Assembly: GCF_000380485.1 (NCBI RefSeq)
Contig: NZ_AQYG01000038.1
Location: 1-64,000, forward strand
DNA: 64,000 bases
Direction: 5' to 3'
Source: Jongsikchunia kroppenstedtii DSM 45133
Lineage (GTDB): Bacteria > Actinomycetota > Actinomycetes > Mycobacteriales > Mycobacteriaceae
The first letter of the stretch is position 1. Every line of letters starts with the position of its first letter. Below the pieces are notes generated by a model. That model saw only the letters and a list, made by a program, of their open reading frames with translations. It was not told the DNA's origin and did not search any database. The position numbers and the translations under genes are program-made. Below are positions 1 through 7,563 of the stretch, piece by piece.

Positions 1-88
1 TCCGGTACAGGATGATCAGACCGAGGACGAACAGAATCTTCCGTCGCAGGTCCGGGGTCCGGAAGACCGAGACTAGAGCGGAATTCAC
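1..88 (-). CDS. secY: Protein translocase subunit SecY, N-terminal fragment
   Basis: SecY is the channel subunit of the Sec translocase in the cytoplasmic membrane. Only the first 29 codons are present; the gene runs off the left edge. The fragment reads as a typical actinobacterial SecY N-terminus: a short amphipathic stretch with the FRTPDLRRKILF motif, then the start of the first membrane helix (VLGLIILYR). The start is taken as GTG at 86-88 because a strong AGGAGG ribosome binding site lies just upstream (92-97). It follows rplO in the usual spc order, but 191 bases and a hairpin separate the two, so secY probably has its own transcript. Confidence 0.88.
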   Translation of the reverse strand, partial: MNSALVSVFRTPDLRRKILFVLGLIILYR

Positions 89-235
89 TAATCCTCCTGG
101 GCGCAGCCGACTCGCGGCACGCATCTGGCCAGCCGCGACGTGTCACCGTTGCCGACTGATGGTCACTGATAACGCCTGTCCGCCAAAATCTTGGGCGCAG
201 ACAACTCTTGAACTCTAACAGCGTGAAGAACCGAA

Positions 236-269
236 CCCCGGCGGGCGGCATCGCGCACACCCGCCGGGG
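236..269 (-). terminator. Hairpin after rplO, candidate terminator
   Basis: Two perfect 10-base arms (236-245 and 260-269, CCCCGGCGGG and its complement) surround a 14-base loop, 10 bases beyond the rplO stop. On the minus strand the hairpin is followed by a weak T-containing stretch rather than a long T tract. It would separate the ribosomal transcript from secY. I see no convincing promoter between it and secY. Confidence 0.55.
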
Positions 270-279
270 ATCCGATATG

Positions 280-720
280 TCAGAGCTCGTTTGCGGTGCC
301 GCCGGCAGCCGCGATCTTCTCCTTGGCAGAAGCCGTGAACTTGTTGGCGGTGATCGTCAACGCGACCGACAGCTCGCCGTCGCCCAGGATCTTGACCAAT
401 TCGTTCTTGCGGACCGCACCCTTGGCGACGAGGTCCTCGACGCCCACGGTGCCGCCCTGCGGGAACAGCAGCGCGAGATCGCCGACGTTGACGACCTGGT
501 ACTCGACCCGGTTGCGGTTGGTGAAGCCCTTGAGCTTCGGCAGCCGCATGTGGATCGGCATCTGGCCGCCCTCGAAGCGCGCAGGCACGTTCTTGCGCGC
601 CTTGGTGCCCTTGGTACCGCGACCGGCGGTCTTGCCCTTGGAACCCTCACCGCGACCGACGCGGGTCTTGTCCTTCTTGGCGCCCTCGGCGGGACGCAGG
701 TGATGCAGTTTGATCGTCAT
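280..720 (-). CDS. rplO: 50S ribosomal protein L15
   Basis: L15 is a late-assembling large-subunit protein that binds 23S rRNA. The 146-residue product has the family N-terminus ([31 protein letters not shown] region, with its Gly/Lys/Arg-rich rRNA-binding tail at about residues 18-45), the FEGGQMP motif near residue 50 and the conserved C-terminal region with [12 protein letters not shown]. Its length is normal. The ATG overlaps the rpmD stop by one base, which indicates translational coupling. It is the last ribosomal gene before a candidate terminator. Confidence 0.97.
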   Translation of the reverse strand: MTIKLHHLRPAEGAKKDKTRVGRGEGSKGKTAGRGTKGTKARKNVPARFEGGQMPIHMRLPKLKGFTNRNRVEYQVVNVGDLALLFPQGGTVGVEDLVAKGAVRKNELVKILGDGELSVALTITANKFTASAKEKIAAAGGTANEL

Positions 721-902
721 TACTTGACCTCTTCAACCTCAACGAGGTGACGCACCACGTTGATCAGGCCGCGGTTCTGCGAGTTGTCCTCGCGCACCAC
801 GGACTTGCGAATGCCCTTCAGACCCAGGGTCCGCAGGCTTTCCTTCTGCTTGTGGCGGATACCCACGGTGCCACGCACCTGGGTGATCTTCAGTTCAGCC
901 AT
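720..902 (-). CDS. rpmD: 50S ribosomal protein L30
   Basis: This is a 60-residue large-subunit protein of the bacterial L30 type. The sequence begins [14 protein letters not shown] and has the conserved stretch [13 protein letters not shown] followed by the [13 protein letters not shown]-terminus. An in-frame ATG 54 bases further upstream (956) was rejected because it would add 18 unconserved residues and overlap rpsE. The gene starts one base after the rpsE stop and its own stop overlaps the rplO start. Confidence 0.96.
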   Translation of the reverse strand: MAELKITQVRGTVGIRHKQKESLRTLGLKGIRKSVVREDNSQNRGLINVVRHLVEVEEVK

Positions 903-903
903 A

Positions 904-1566
904 TCACTGCGCTCCTGCTGCACGTGCCCGCAGCATGCCTGCCGGGGCGACCTCATCGACGGGCAGTCCGCGACGCGCGGCGACCTCTTCGGGTCGCTGC
1001 AGCATCTTCAGCGCGGCAACGGTCGCGTGAACGACGTTGATCGCGTTGTCGCTGCCCAGGCTCTTACCGATCACGTCGTGCACGCCGGCGCATTCCAGGA
1101 CCGGGCGCACCGCGCCGCCGGCGATCACACCGGTACCGGCCGAGGCCGGGCGCAGCATGACCACGCCGGCCGCCTTCTCGCCCTGTACCGGGTGGGTGAT
1201 CGTGCCGGCGATCATCGGGACGCGGAAGAAGTTCTTGCGAGCCTCTTCGACACCCTTCTGGATCGCGGCCGGAACTTCCTTGGCCTTGCCGTAGCCGACA
1301 CCGACCAGTCCGTTGCCGTCACCGACCACCACGAGCGCGGTGAACGAGAACCGGCGGCCGCCCTTGACGACCTTGGACACGCGGTTGATGGCGACGACGC
1401 GCTCGAGCTGGTTCTTGTCCTGCTCGCCACGTCCGCCGCGACCGCCGTCACGACGATCGCCGCGGCCTCCGCGACGGTCGCCGCCGCGCTCGCCCGCGTT
1501 GCTGTTGGTGTTGTTCGAATCTCCGGCGGGGCCATTGCCGCCGTCACGCCGCTGACGTCCCGGCAT
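904..1566 (-). CDS. rpsE: 30S ribosomal protein S5
   Basis: S5 is a small-subunit protein at the mRNA entry and decoding region. The 220-residue product has two parts. An N-terminal tail of about 50 residues is rich in Arg, Gly, Asn and Asp, with several RGG-like repeats. The S5 core then begins at [20 protein letters not shown] and ends with [21 protein letters not shown]. From memory, mycobacterial S5 has a comparable basic tail, which supports the Mycobacteriales assignment. Start ATG 1564-1566 was chosen over an in-frame ATG at 1683 because the latter would run into rplR. Confidence 0.97.
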   Translation of the reverse strand: MPGRQRRDGGNGPAGDSNNTNSNAGERGGDRRGGRGDRRDGGRGGRGEQDKNQLERVVAINRVSKVVKGGRRFSFTALVVVGDGNGLVGVGYGKAKEVPAAIQKGVEEARKNFFRVPMIAGTITHPVQGEKAAGVVMLRPASAGTGVIAGGAVRPVLECAGVHDVIGKSLGSDNAINVVHATVAALKMLQRPEEVAARRGLPVDEVAPAGMLRARAAGAQ

Positions 1567-1612
1567 CAGATGGTCCTTCCGTAAGAAATGGTGGTCTTCA
1601 CGATGGAAAGCA

Positions 1613-2017
1613 TCAGAACTTGAGCCCTCCCTCGCGCGCAGCATCGGCCAGCGCGGCGATGCGGCCGTGGTAGTCGCGACCACCGCGGTCGAACACGACG
1701 GCCTCGACGCCGGCAGCCTTGGCGCGGGCGGCGATCAGCTCGCCGACCTTGCGCGACTTGGCCGACTTGTCGCCGTCCGCGGCACGCACGTCGGCCTCGA
1801 TGGACGACGCGGCAGCGACGGTCTTGCCGACCAGGTCGTCGACCAGCTGTGCGTGGATGTGCCGCGAGCTGCGGTTCACGACCAGCCGGGGCCGCTCGGC
1901 GGTGCCGGCGATGTGCTTGCGCAGCCGTGCGTGGCGACGGGTCACCGACCGCCGACGACGGGTGGAAACGTCCTTGCCGACCGGGGTGCGGTCAGTCTTG
2001 TTTTCGGAATCACTCAT
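1613..2017 (-). CDS. rplR: 50S ribosomal protein L18
   Basis: L18 helps attach 5S rRNA to the large subunit, together with L5. The product has 134 residues, with the basic [17 protein letters not shown] segment, the [20 protein letters not shown] core and the C-terminal [26 protein letters not shown] signature. The start at ATG 2015-2017 is one base after the rplF stop. The much longer in-frame ORF upstream of this ATG is out-of-frame rplF sequence and was discarded. The 46-base gap to rpsE is the largest inside this gene block. Confidence 0.97.
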   Translation of the reverse strand: MSDSENKTDRTPVGKDVSTRRRRSVTRRHARLRKHIAGTAERPRLVVNRSSRHIHAQLVDDLVGKTVAAASSIEADVRAADGDKSAKSRKVGELIAARAKAAGVEAVVFDRGGRDYHGRIAALADAAREGGLKF

Positions 2018-2018
2018 G

Positions 2019-2555
2019 TCACTTACCCGTCTTTCCGACCTTGCGGCGGATCTGCTCGCCCTCATAGCGGATGCCCTTGCCCTTGTACGGGTCCGGGCGG
2101 CGCAGGCGACGGATCTTCGCGGAGATCTCGCCGACCTTCTGCTTGTCGATGCCCGACACCGAGAACTTGGTGGGCGACTCGACTGCGAACGTGATGCCCT
2201 CAGGAGCCTTGATCGGCACCGGGTGGCTGTAGCCGAGCGCGAACTCGAGGTCGCTGCCCTTGGCCTGCACGCGGTAGCCGACACCGAAGATCTCCATCTT
2301 CGTGGTGTAGCCCTCGTGGACACCGGTCACGATGTTCTGGACCAGGCTGCGGCTGGTGCCGTGCAGCGCACGGTTGCGGCGCTCGTCGTTCGGCCGGGTG
2401 ACCACGACCGCGCCGTCTTCCAGGACGACCTGGATCGGCTCGGAGATGGCCAGGCTCAGCTCGCCCTTCGGGCCCTTTGCCTTGACGTTCTGGCCGTCGA
2501 TGGTGACGTCCACACCGGACGGCACGACGACAGGATTCTTACCTACACGCGACAT
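2019..2555 (-). CDS. rplF: 50S ribosomal protein L6
   Basis: L6 sits near the factor-binding site of the large subunit. The 178-residue product starts [17 protein letters not shown], contains the two related L6 domains, and ends with the family signature [22 protein letters not shown]. Its length is normal. It lies 12 bases after rpsH and one base before rplR, in the standard spc order. Confidence 0.98.
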   Translation of the reverse strand: MSRVGKNPVVVPSGVDVTIDGQNVKAKGPKGELSLAISEPIQVVLEDGAVVVTRPNDERRNRALHGTSRSLVQNIVTGVHEGYTTKMEIFGVGYRVQAKGSDLEFALGYSHPVPIKAPEGITFAVESPTKFSVSGIDKQKVGEISAKIRRLRRPDPYKGKGIRYEGEQIRRKVGKTGK

Positions 2556-2567
2556 TTCTCGGTCCCC

Positions 2568-2966
2568 TTACCAGACGTACGCGAGGACTTCGCCGCCCAC
2601 GCCCTTGTTCTTGGCCTGGCGATCGGTGAGCAGACCCGAGGACGTGGAGATGATGGCCACGCCCAGGCCGCCGAGCACCTTCGGCAGGTTGGTGGACTTT
2701 GCGTAGACCCGCAGGCCCGGCTTGGAAACGCGACGCAGGCCGGCGATGCTGCGCTCGCGGCTCGGGCCGTACTTAAGGGTGACCACGAGGTTCTTGCCGA
2801 CCGGGGCATCCTCGGTGCGGAAATCGGTGATGTAGCCCTCACGCTTGAGGATCTCGGCGATGTTGCCCTTGATCTTCGAGTGAGGCAGGGTCACCTCTTC
2901 GTGGTACGCCGAATTGGCGTTGCGCAGACGCGTCAGAAAGTCTGCGATCGGATCAGTCATGGTCAT
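2568..2966 (-). CDS. rpsH: 30S ribosomal protein S8
   Basis: S8 is a primary 16S rRNA-binding protein. In Escherichia coli it also represses spc operon translation. The 132-residue product begins [18 protein letters not shown] and ends with the [26 protein letters not shown] signature. The first of two nearby ATGs is used, matching mycobacterial S8; the second is at 2960. S8 normally follows S14 directly, but here it is the first gene of its transcript and about 12 kb of unrelated genes separate it from rpsZ. It has its own promoter at 3154-3182, which implies a leader of about 180 bases. Confidence 0.97.
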   Translation of the reverse strand: MTMTDPIADFLTRLRNANSAYHEEVTLPHSKIKGNIAEILKREGYITDFRTEDAPVGKNLVVTLKYGPSRERSIAGLRRVSKPGLRVYAKSTNLPKVLGGLGVAIISTSSGLLTDRQAKNKGVGGEVLAYVW

Positions 2967-2967
2967 A

Positions 2968-2980
2968 GTTGACCGTCAAC
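2968..2980. repeat. Short palindrome just upstream of rpsH start
   Basis: GTTGACCGTCAAC is a 6-base inverted repeat around a single central base, ending one base before the rpsH ATG. The one-base centre makes an RNA hairpin unlikely, so it is more like a protein-binding dyad. No clear Shine-Dalgarno lies at the usual distance; an AAAGG sits about 14 bases upstream of the ATG. Function unknown. Confidence 0.3.
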
Positions 2981-3142
2981 CTTTCTCGGGGCGGTTCCCA
3001 TACAGCACGCGCGGGATGCACGTGGTGGGCCTACAGCGAAGTGGATGGTTTCTGCATAAGCGCTGGTGCCATTGGCTTTTCACCGGCATCAGCTGCATAT
3101 TCAGTTGTCGGCCCGCCGCAAGCACTCTCGTGCTCACAGCAG

Positions 3143-3182
3143 GCAACCGCTCTAGTGTAGAGAATCAGCAGGTCTAGACCAA
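3143..3182 (-). promoter_or_regulatory. SigA-type promoter of the rpsH-rplO operon
   Basis: On the minus strand a -35 element TTGGTC (3177-3182), a 17-base spacer and a -10 element TACACT (3154-3159) are followed at once by AGAGCGGTTGC (3143-3153), which should contain the transcription start. The spacer shares GACCTGC and GATTC with the promoter of rplN at 16911-16951, and the 11 bases after the -10 are identical. This element replaces the upstream promoter that the distal spc genes would normally share. Confidence 0.7.
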
Positions 3183-3226
3183 ATTGACGGACAGACCGCG
3201 GCCGGATCGCCGGCCCCGCGCCCGGC

Positions 3227-4849
3227 TCAGCGGGTGAAGACGCCGAGTCCCTCGTCGTCGTAGTACGCGAGCGTGAGCTTGTTTCCGTCGAACGTCGCCT
3301 GCGACACCGAACCCGGCGGCGCATTCTCGGTGTCCAGGGTGAAGGTGAACGTGTCGCCGTCCCAGTGCTTGAGCGGGAACGTCTTGCCGACGCCCAGGCC
3401 GAGCACCAGTCCCCCGTCCTTCTCGGTGATCGTCGCCGGACCGTAGTAGCCGTTGGCGTAGCTGCCCGCGTACTGCGCGAGCGGCTTGGCCGGGGCCGCA
3501 TCCGCCGGCGCCGTCTTGCCGACGAGCTCGCCAACTGGAGCGGTGAACGGTCCGAGCGCCTTGGGCAGCAGGTCGGCGTAGTCGATCTTGATCGATCCGT
3601 ACTGCACCAAGTCGGTGAAGCTGTCGTTGATCGTCTCGGGAATGCCGATCGGCCAGCCGTTGGTCAGCGTCACGATGCCCACATCGGCCGACGGGATGAT
3701 CGATACGTTGGTCGCGCCGCCGGATGCGAAGGCGCCCGAGTGATTGAAGCCGGTCCGACCGGTCAGGCCGGGCGAGACGTTGAAGCCGTATCCGTAGAAG
3801 CCGGCGCGCGCATCGAGCTGGTCCGGCTTGGCGGACACCGCCTGCGGCGTGACCGCCGGCTGGAATGCCTCCGGCGAGTAGATCTGCTGCCCGTTGTATT
3901 TGCCGCCCGCGAGCACCAGCTGCAGCCACTTCGCCATGTCGTTGATCGACGAGCTGGCGCCGCCGGCCGGGTCCTGCTGGTCGGGATCGCGGACGAGACC
4001 GTGCACCCACTTGCCGTCGATCTCCTGGTGCAGAGTCGCCCGATCGGTCCGGCTGAGGAAATCCGAGTATCGAAAACTCGTCGACGCCATCCCGAGCGGC
4101 TTGTAGATGTTGTCGGCGGCGAGGTCGGCGAAGGACTTGCCGGCGTGCACCGCGACCGCCTGCGCGCCCGAGGTGAAGCCGTAGTTCGCATAGGCATAGG
4201 AGACCCGGAACGGGTTCAGTTTGTGCATGCGCAGGTGATCGAAGATGTACTTCTGATCGAAGCCCAGGTCCTCGAGCTTGTCGCCCGCCGCACCGGGCAG
4301 GCCGGTGCGATGCGACATCCCGTCACCGACCGTGACATGACTGCTCACCCACGGGTCGGCGAGCGCGTAACCGGGCATGAGATCCGCGATCGGCGTGTCC
4401 CAGGAGACGTCGCCCTTGGTGACCTCGCTGGCAACGACCGTGGCGGACAACGACTTCGACACCGACGCCACCTGGAACACCGTGTTCGGGTCGACCTTCT
4501 GATCCGGATGCTCGACGTCACGAACACCGAATCCCTTGGCGTAGATGACCTTTCCGCCGTGCACGACGGCGACGGCGACCCCGGGGACGCCGGTCTTCTT
4601 CATCTCCTGGTCGACCAGGTCGTCGAGCTTGTCGACCGCCTTGTTCACGCTGTCGGACGGAAGCGGACTGCCCGCCACCACATTCGGCGGCTGATCGCTC
4701 TTCGGCATGTCTATCGAGTACCCGCCCGAACTCGACGAGCAGCCCGCGACCAGTGCCACCGCGCTCAGCGCGGCGATCGCCACCACCGGGCCGCGAGCCC
4801 GGGTCGGACGAAGTGGGATGAAACCGTTGCTGGTGGGCCAGATATGCAT
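3227..4849 (-). CDS. Serine hydrolase lipoprotein, beta-lactamase/CubicO family
   Basis: This is a probable membrane-anchored serine hydrolase of the class C beta-lactamase/esterase fold. The 540-residue product has a signal peptide with a lipobox (LVAGC, lipidated Cys about residue 37), then the catalytic domain. Active-site motifs are visible: SxxK as SVSK (S129, K132), YxN as YAN (Y220, N222), and an HSG triad in the NHSGAF segment that replaces KTG. The last 100 or so residues form a separate beta-rich module of the kind often found after this fold (DUF3471-like). The start is ATG 4847-4849, with GGGGGA upstream; the longer ORF would add 22 residues before the signal peptide. The substrate cannot be told: peptide, ester or beta-lactam are all possible. 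Confidence 0.88.
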   Translation of the reverse strand: MHIWPTSNGFIPLRPTRARGPVVAIAALSAVALVAGCSSSSGGYSIDMPKSDQPPNVVAGSPLPSDSVNKAVDKLDDLVDQEMKKTGVPGVAVAVVHGGKVIYAKGFGVRDVEHPDQKVDPNTVFQVASVSKSLSATVVASEVTKGDVSWDTPIADLMPGYALADPWVSSHVTVGDGMSHRTGLPGAAGDKLEDLGFDQKYIFDHLRMHKLNPFRVSYAYANYGFTSGAQAVAVHAGKSFADLAADNIYKPLGMASTSFRYSDFLSRTDRATLHQEIDGKWVHGLVRDPDQQDPAGGASSSINDMAKWLQLVLAGGKYNGQQIYSPEAFQPAVTPQAVSAKPDQLDARAGFYGYGFNVSPGLTGRTGFNHSGAFASGGATNVSIIPSADVGIVTLTNGWPIGIPETINDSFTDLVQYGSIKIDYADLLPKALGPFTAPVGELVGKTAPADAAPAKPLAQYAGSYANGYYGPATITEKDGGLVLGLGVGKTFPLKHWDGDTFTFTLDTENAPPGSVSQATFDGNKLTLAYYDDEGLGVFTR

Positions 4850-4939
4850 GAGATTCCCCCGAACTCCTCGAACTGCACACCGCTCGGCTAAGCGTATTCC
4901 GGCAGGGGTCCTCACCAGGGAGTTTCGCTGAAACCCGGT

Positions 4940-5380
4940 TCAGTGGTCGGCGTAGACCACCCGGCTGCCGACGACGATGTCCTGTAGCGACCGCCGCCCG
5001 GGCGACACCGCGACCCATGCCAGGCCGATCGGAAAGAGCGTGCACGCCACGGCACGCAGCACGGCACGCACGAGATTCAATCGCTGGCCCCGACGGCCGG
5101 TCACCCGTAGATGCATCACCACGCACCCGAGCGTCTTCCCCGACAACGACCAGCACCCGGTCAGATAGACGACGCATATCGCGAGGAAGGCCGTCGTCGT
5201 GAACCACCAGGCCGACGTACTCATATCCAGATTGCGCACGTCGATCAGGAACAGCAGGAAGATCGTCGCCCCGGCGCCGACCGCCATGATGGTGACTGCC
5301 ACGAGCAGATCGATGCCCGCCGCCAGGCCCCGACTGACCAGACCCGCGACACGCGGCTGTGCGGTCGGGTCGTCAGTCAT
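4940..5380 (-). CDS. RDD family membrane protein
   Basis: This is a small integral membrane protein of 146 residues with the RDD-family pattern: Arg then Asp in the first helix (GLVSRGLAAGIDLLV), further hydrophobic segments around residues 20-45 and 60-80, the GKTLGCVVMHLRV stretch after them, and the C-terminal RRSLQDIVVGSRVVY signature. Family function is poorly defined; some members affect ion or osmotic stress. Its ATG lies inside the end of the upstream repeat protein gene (8-base ATGACTGA overlap), so the two are almost certainly translated together. It may be half of a split two-domain protein. Confidence 0.85.
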   Translation of the reverse strand: MTDDPTAQPRVAGLVSRGLAAGIDLLVAVTIMAVGAGATIFLLFLIDVRNLDMSTSAWWFTTTAFLAICVVYLTGCWSLSGKTLGCVVMHLRVTGRRGQRLNLVRAVLRAVACTLFPIGLAWVAVSPGRRSLQDIVVGSRVVYADH

Positions 5381-5975
5381 CGTCGACCTTGCGCCGCAGG
5401 ATGCGGTTCACCAGCTGCTCGACGCGGTCGTCGGCCTGCACGCTGCCAGCCCGCACATCGTTCAGCACCTCGCCGGACACCGACGTCGTCGCATCCCGCA
5501 CGATGGAGTTCACGTCGACCTTGTTCAGGACCGCGTCGAAATCGATGCCGGCGATCGGCGGGTTCAGATCGAGTTCGGCCAGTACCGGATTGAGATCCAG
5601 CTTCGCGATGACCTGATTGAGATCGAGCCGCTCGAGCAGCATGTTGAGGTCGACATGCGCGAGCAGGGCGTTCAGGTCGAGCCGCGCCAGCACGGCGTCG
5701 AGATCGATCGTCTCGAGCAATCGGTTCAGATCCAGGCTCTGGGTGATCACCGGCGTCAGGTCGGTGCGTGACAGTGCCGCGATCACTTCGTCGAGCGCCA
5801 CATCGACAATGGCCCGGATGCTCTCCGCCGTGGCCTCGCCCGCCCGCCGCGGCAGCGAGATCACCTCGCCGACACCCGGCAGGCTGCCGGCGAAGTCCCA
5901 CATGCGCCCGACGGCGCTCGTTCGACCCCCACTCACCACGTAAGTATCGCAGCGTGCGGCGTCATCGCGGGCCAT
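5373..5975 (-). CDS. Tandem nonapeptide-repeat protein coupled to RDD protein
   Basis: This is a 200-residue protein of unknown function. Its centre (residues 82-162) is nine consecutive 9-residue units with consensus D-L-N-x-L-L-x-x-L, for example DLNALLAHV, DLNMLLERL and DLNQVIAKL. The spacing is exact, with no insertions, which suggests a regular amphipathic or solenoid-like structure. Before it comes a hydrophobic helical segment (residues 45-80); after it a charged tail with QADDRVEQLVNRILRRK. There is no signal peptide or membrane helix. The start is uncertain: ATG 5975, GTG near 5939 or ATG 5903 (MWDFAGS) are all possible, and none has a strong ribosome binding site. The stop overlaps the RDD gene. 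From memory, similar repeat regions occur fused in front of RDD domains in other actinobacteria. Confidence 0.78.
   Translation of the reverse strand: MARDDAARCDTYVVSGGRTSAVGRMWDFAGSLPGVGEVISLPRRAGEATAESIRAIVDVALDEVIAALSRTDLTPVITQSLDLNRLLETIDLDAVLARLDLNALLAHVDLNMLLERLDLNQVIAKLDLNPVLAELDLNPPIAGIDFDAVLNKVDVNSIVRDATTSVSGEVLNDVRAGSVQADDRVEQLVNRILRRKVDDD
5490..5732 (-). repeat. Nine 27-base coding repeats
   Basis: This DNA encodes the nine 9-residue units of the repeat protein. The 27-base period is visible as recurring GATCTGAAC/GACCTCAAC-like codons on the minus strand. Units are diverged at the DNA level, so this is an old protein repeat and not a recent tandem amplification. Confidence 0.85.
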
Positions 5976-6011
5976 TGCGTTCGGTCCCGGTGCGCCGCAG
6001 GGACGCCCGGG

Positions 6012-6665
6012 TCAGGAGGCGAAGCGCCGGCGCACGACATCGACGCCGTCGCCGGTCACGTCATTCAGCGCGGTCGGCCGCCCGGTCATCAGCATCAGGA
6101 TCGCCTCGGCCGGTCCCGACACCGTGGGACCGGCGCCGCCCGCCCAGTCGATATCGGTGGCCTGCCAGCTCACGCCCATGTCGCGGTAGCCGAAGATGCG
6201 GCCGGCCCGGGTCGCGGTGACGAAGTGCAGGACGGTCCGCCAGCGATCTGCATCCACCACATCACGAGCGATTCCGAGCGGTCGCCGGATGTCCTGGCCG
6301 TGCACGAGAATGTCGGTCAGCGGGGCCCGCGGCCCACCCCCGGGCGGCTTGAACCGGCTATCGGCATGCTGCGCAAGCAGTTCCGGCAGCTGCGGCCCGT
6401 GCTGCTCGACCACCCGTTGCGCGGCAATCACATTGGACCGATCGAAGTTGCCCCGTGCCCGGAGCAGTATCGGCATGAACTCGCGCACGCCCATGATCAG
6501 CGGCACCACGAGATGTGCGGCGACGTCCCGGACCGACCAGTCACCGCACAGCGACGGCGTATCCCATTGCTCCGCAGTCAATTCCGACAGCAGGTCGGCC
6601 AGCCGCCGACGCTCGTCGGCGATCGCCGTGTACACCTCATCCGTCGTCACCAGGCCATCGCTCAT
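6012..6665 (-). CDS. DinB-fold, maleylpyruvate isomerase-type mycothiol-dependent enzyme
   Basis: This protein of 217 residues belongs to the actinobacterial maleylpyruvate isomerase/TIGR03083 family, built on a DinB four-helix bundle. Features are the N-terminal ERRRLADLLSELTAEQWDTPSLCGDWSVRDVAAHLV segment (the W..PS.C..W.V.D...H pattern that supplies a metal-binding His) and the LTDILVHGQDIRRPLG segment with a second His. Members use mycothiol as cofactor or bind metal; the substrate here is unknown. The start at ATG 6663-6665 begins the conserved part; an upstream in-frame ATG (6734) would add 23 unconserved residues. Confidence 0.8.
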   Translation of the reverse strand: MSDGLVTTDEVYTAIADERRRLADLLSELTAEQWDTPSLCGDWSVRDVAAHLVVPLIMGVREFMPILLRARGNFDRSNVIAAQRVVEQHGPQLPELLAQHADSRFKPPGGGPRAPLTDILVHGQDIRRPLGIARDVVDADRWRTVLHFVTATRAGRIFGYRDMGVSWQATDIDWAGGAGPTVSGPAEAILMLMTGRPTALNDVTGDGVDVVRRRFAS

Positions 6666-6762
6666 GGTGAGCACCCTATCGAGGCCGCTGGAACCATGAC
6701 GTATGCGACGCGTCGTGACACATATCGTCGTCACGACCCGTATGCGTCATGGTTCCGGCGAG

Positions 6763-7426
6763 CTACCGGTAATAATCGAAGCGCGAGGTGGGCACCACGT
6801 CGAGGTTCTGGTGGGCGCCGAACCGGCTGACGCTGGCCATCATCTTGGTGACGCGGTCGGTGAGCTCGGCGTCATCTCCCCCACTGCCGTAGAACTCGTG
6901 CGGATCGGACACCGCACCCATGGGGAACAGCTCCTCGACGATGGCATCGACTTGCGGAGTATCCGGCGTCAGCGGGCGGTCGACGATGTTCTGGTAGTAG
7001 CCGAACGTCGCCTGCGTATCGATCGCCACCTGCGTGTGATCCTCGAGCCAGATGCCGCCACTCGTCATACGGCAGTTCCTCCGGGCGGCGCAGGAACGCG
7101 ATATTCGCCAGCGCATCGATCCGCGTGCCGTCGCCCGGCAGCTCCGGATCGAGCGGCGCGCGTACCGTGACCGCCCAGGCAGCGATCCGAAGCCCCTTGG
7201 TGGTCAACAGATTCAGCACCGGTTGCGGATCGTCGGCCCAGATTCCGAGCACCGCGTCGATCGGCGGCTCGAACACGCTGAGCCGCATCGCGCCGTCGAC
7301 CGCCGCGTCGCTGATATTGATCTGCACGCGAGTCGCACCCGCCGCCCGGCATTCGACGGCGAAATCCGCCCCGAGTGCCTCCGACAGGTTCTCGCCCCAC
7401 ACCGCCACTACCGTTTTCGCTGTCAT
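6763..7426 (-). pseudogene. EthD-like gene with a frameshift
   Basis: Two overlapping reading frames together give one protein of about 220 residues. The first (from ATG 7424-7426) reads MTAKTVVAVWGENLSEALG through IAFLRRPEELPYDEWR. The second continues IWLEDHTQVAIDTQATFGYYQNIV to VVPTSRFDYYR. The YDEW...W.EDHT.VA pattern is typical of EthD-domain proteins (ferredoxin-like dimeric alpha/beta barrel). The break is at about 7054-7060: the frames are joined by CGGC where CGGCGC would keep frame, so either two bases are missing or one is extra. This could be a true inactivation or an assembly error. The remaining sequence shows no other damage, which favours a recent event or error. Divergent from the M13 peptidase gene. 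Confidence 0.75.
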
Positions 7427-7563
7427 CGATCGCACGCTACGGGAGGAGGCCGGCGTCGAACCCGCGATTCCCACTGGACGAAACGGCTCTGCTGCCACAC
7501 CCAAGCGCCCCGAGCCGACTAGGTTGGGACACCAACCGCATCCGCGATCGATTCGAGGACTCT

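Noticed and set aside
3197-3219. Short GGCCGG/CCGGCC hairpin after the beta-lactamase-like gene
   Set aside because: The stem has only six pairs and no T tract, common by chance at this GC content, so it was not listed as a terminator.
5490-5732. Regular 27-base repeats considered as a CRISPR array
   Set aside because: There are no spacers; the repeats are contiguous, in frame and diverged, and encode a repeat protein.
7375-7563. N-terminal extension of the M13 peptidase from ATG 7375
   Set aside because: It would overlap the divergent EthD-like gene and put 63 unrelated residues before a clear Tat lipoprotein signal.
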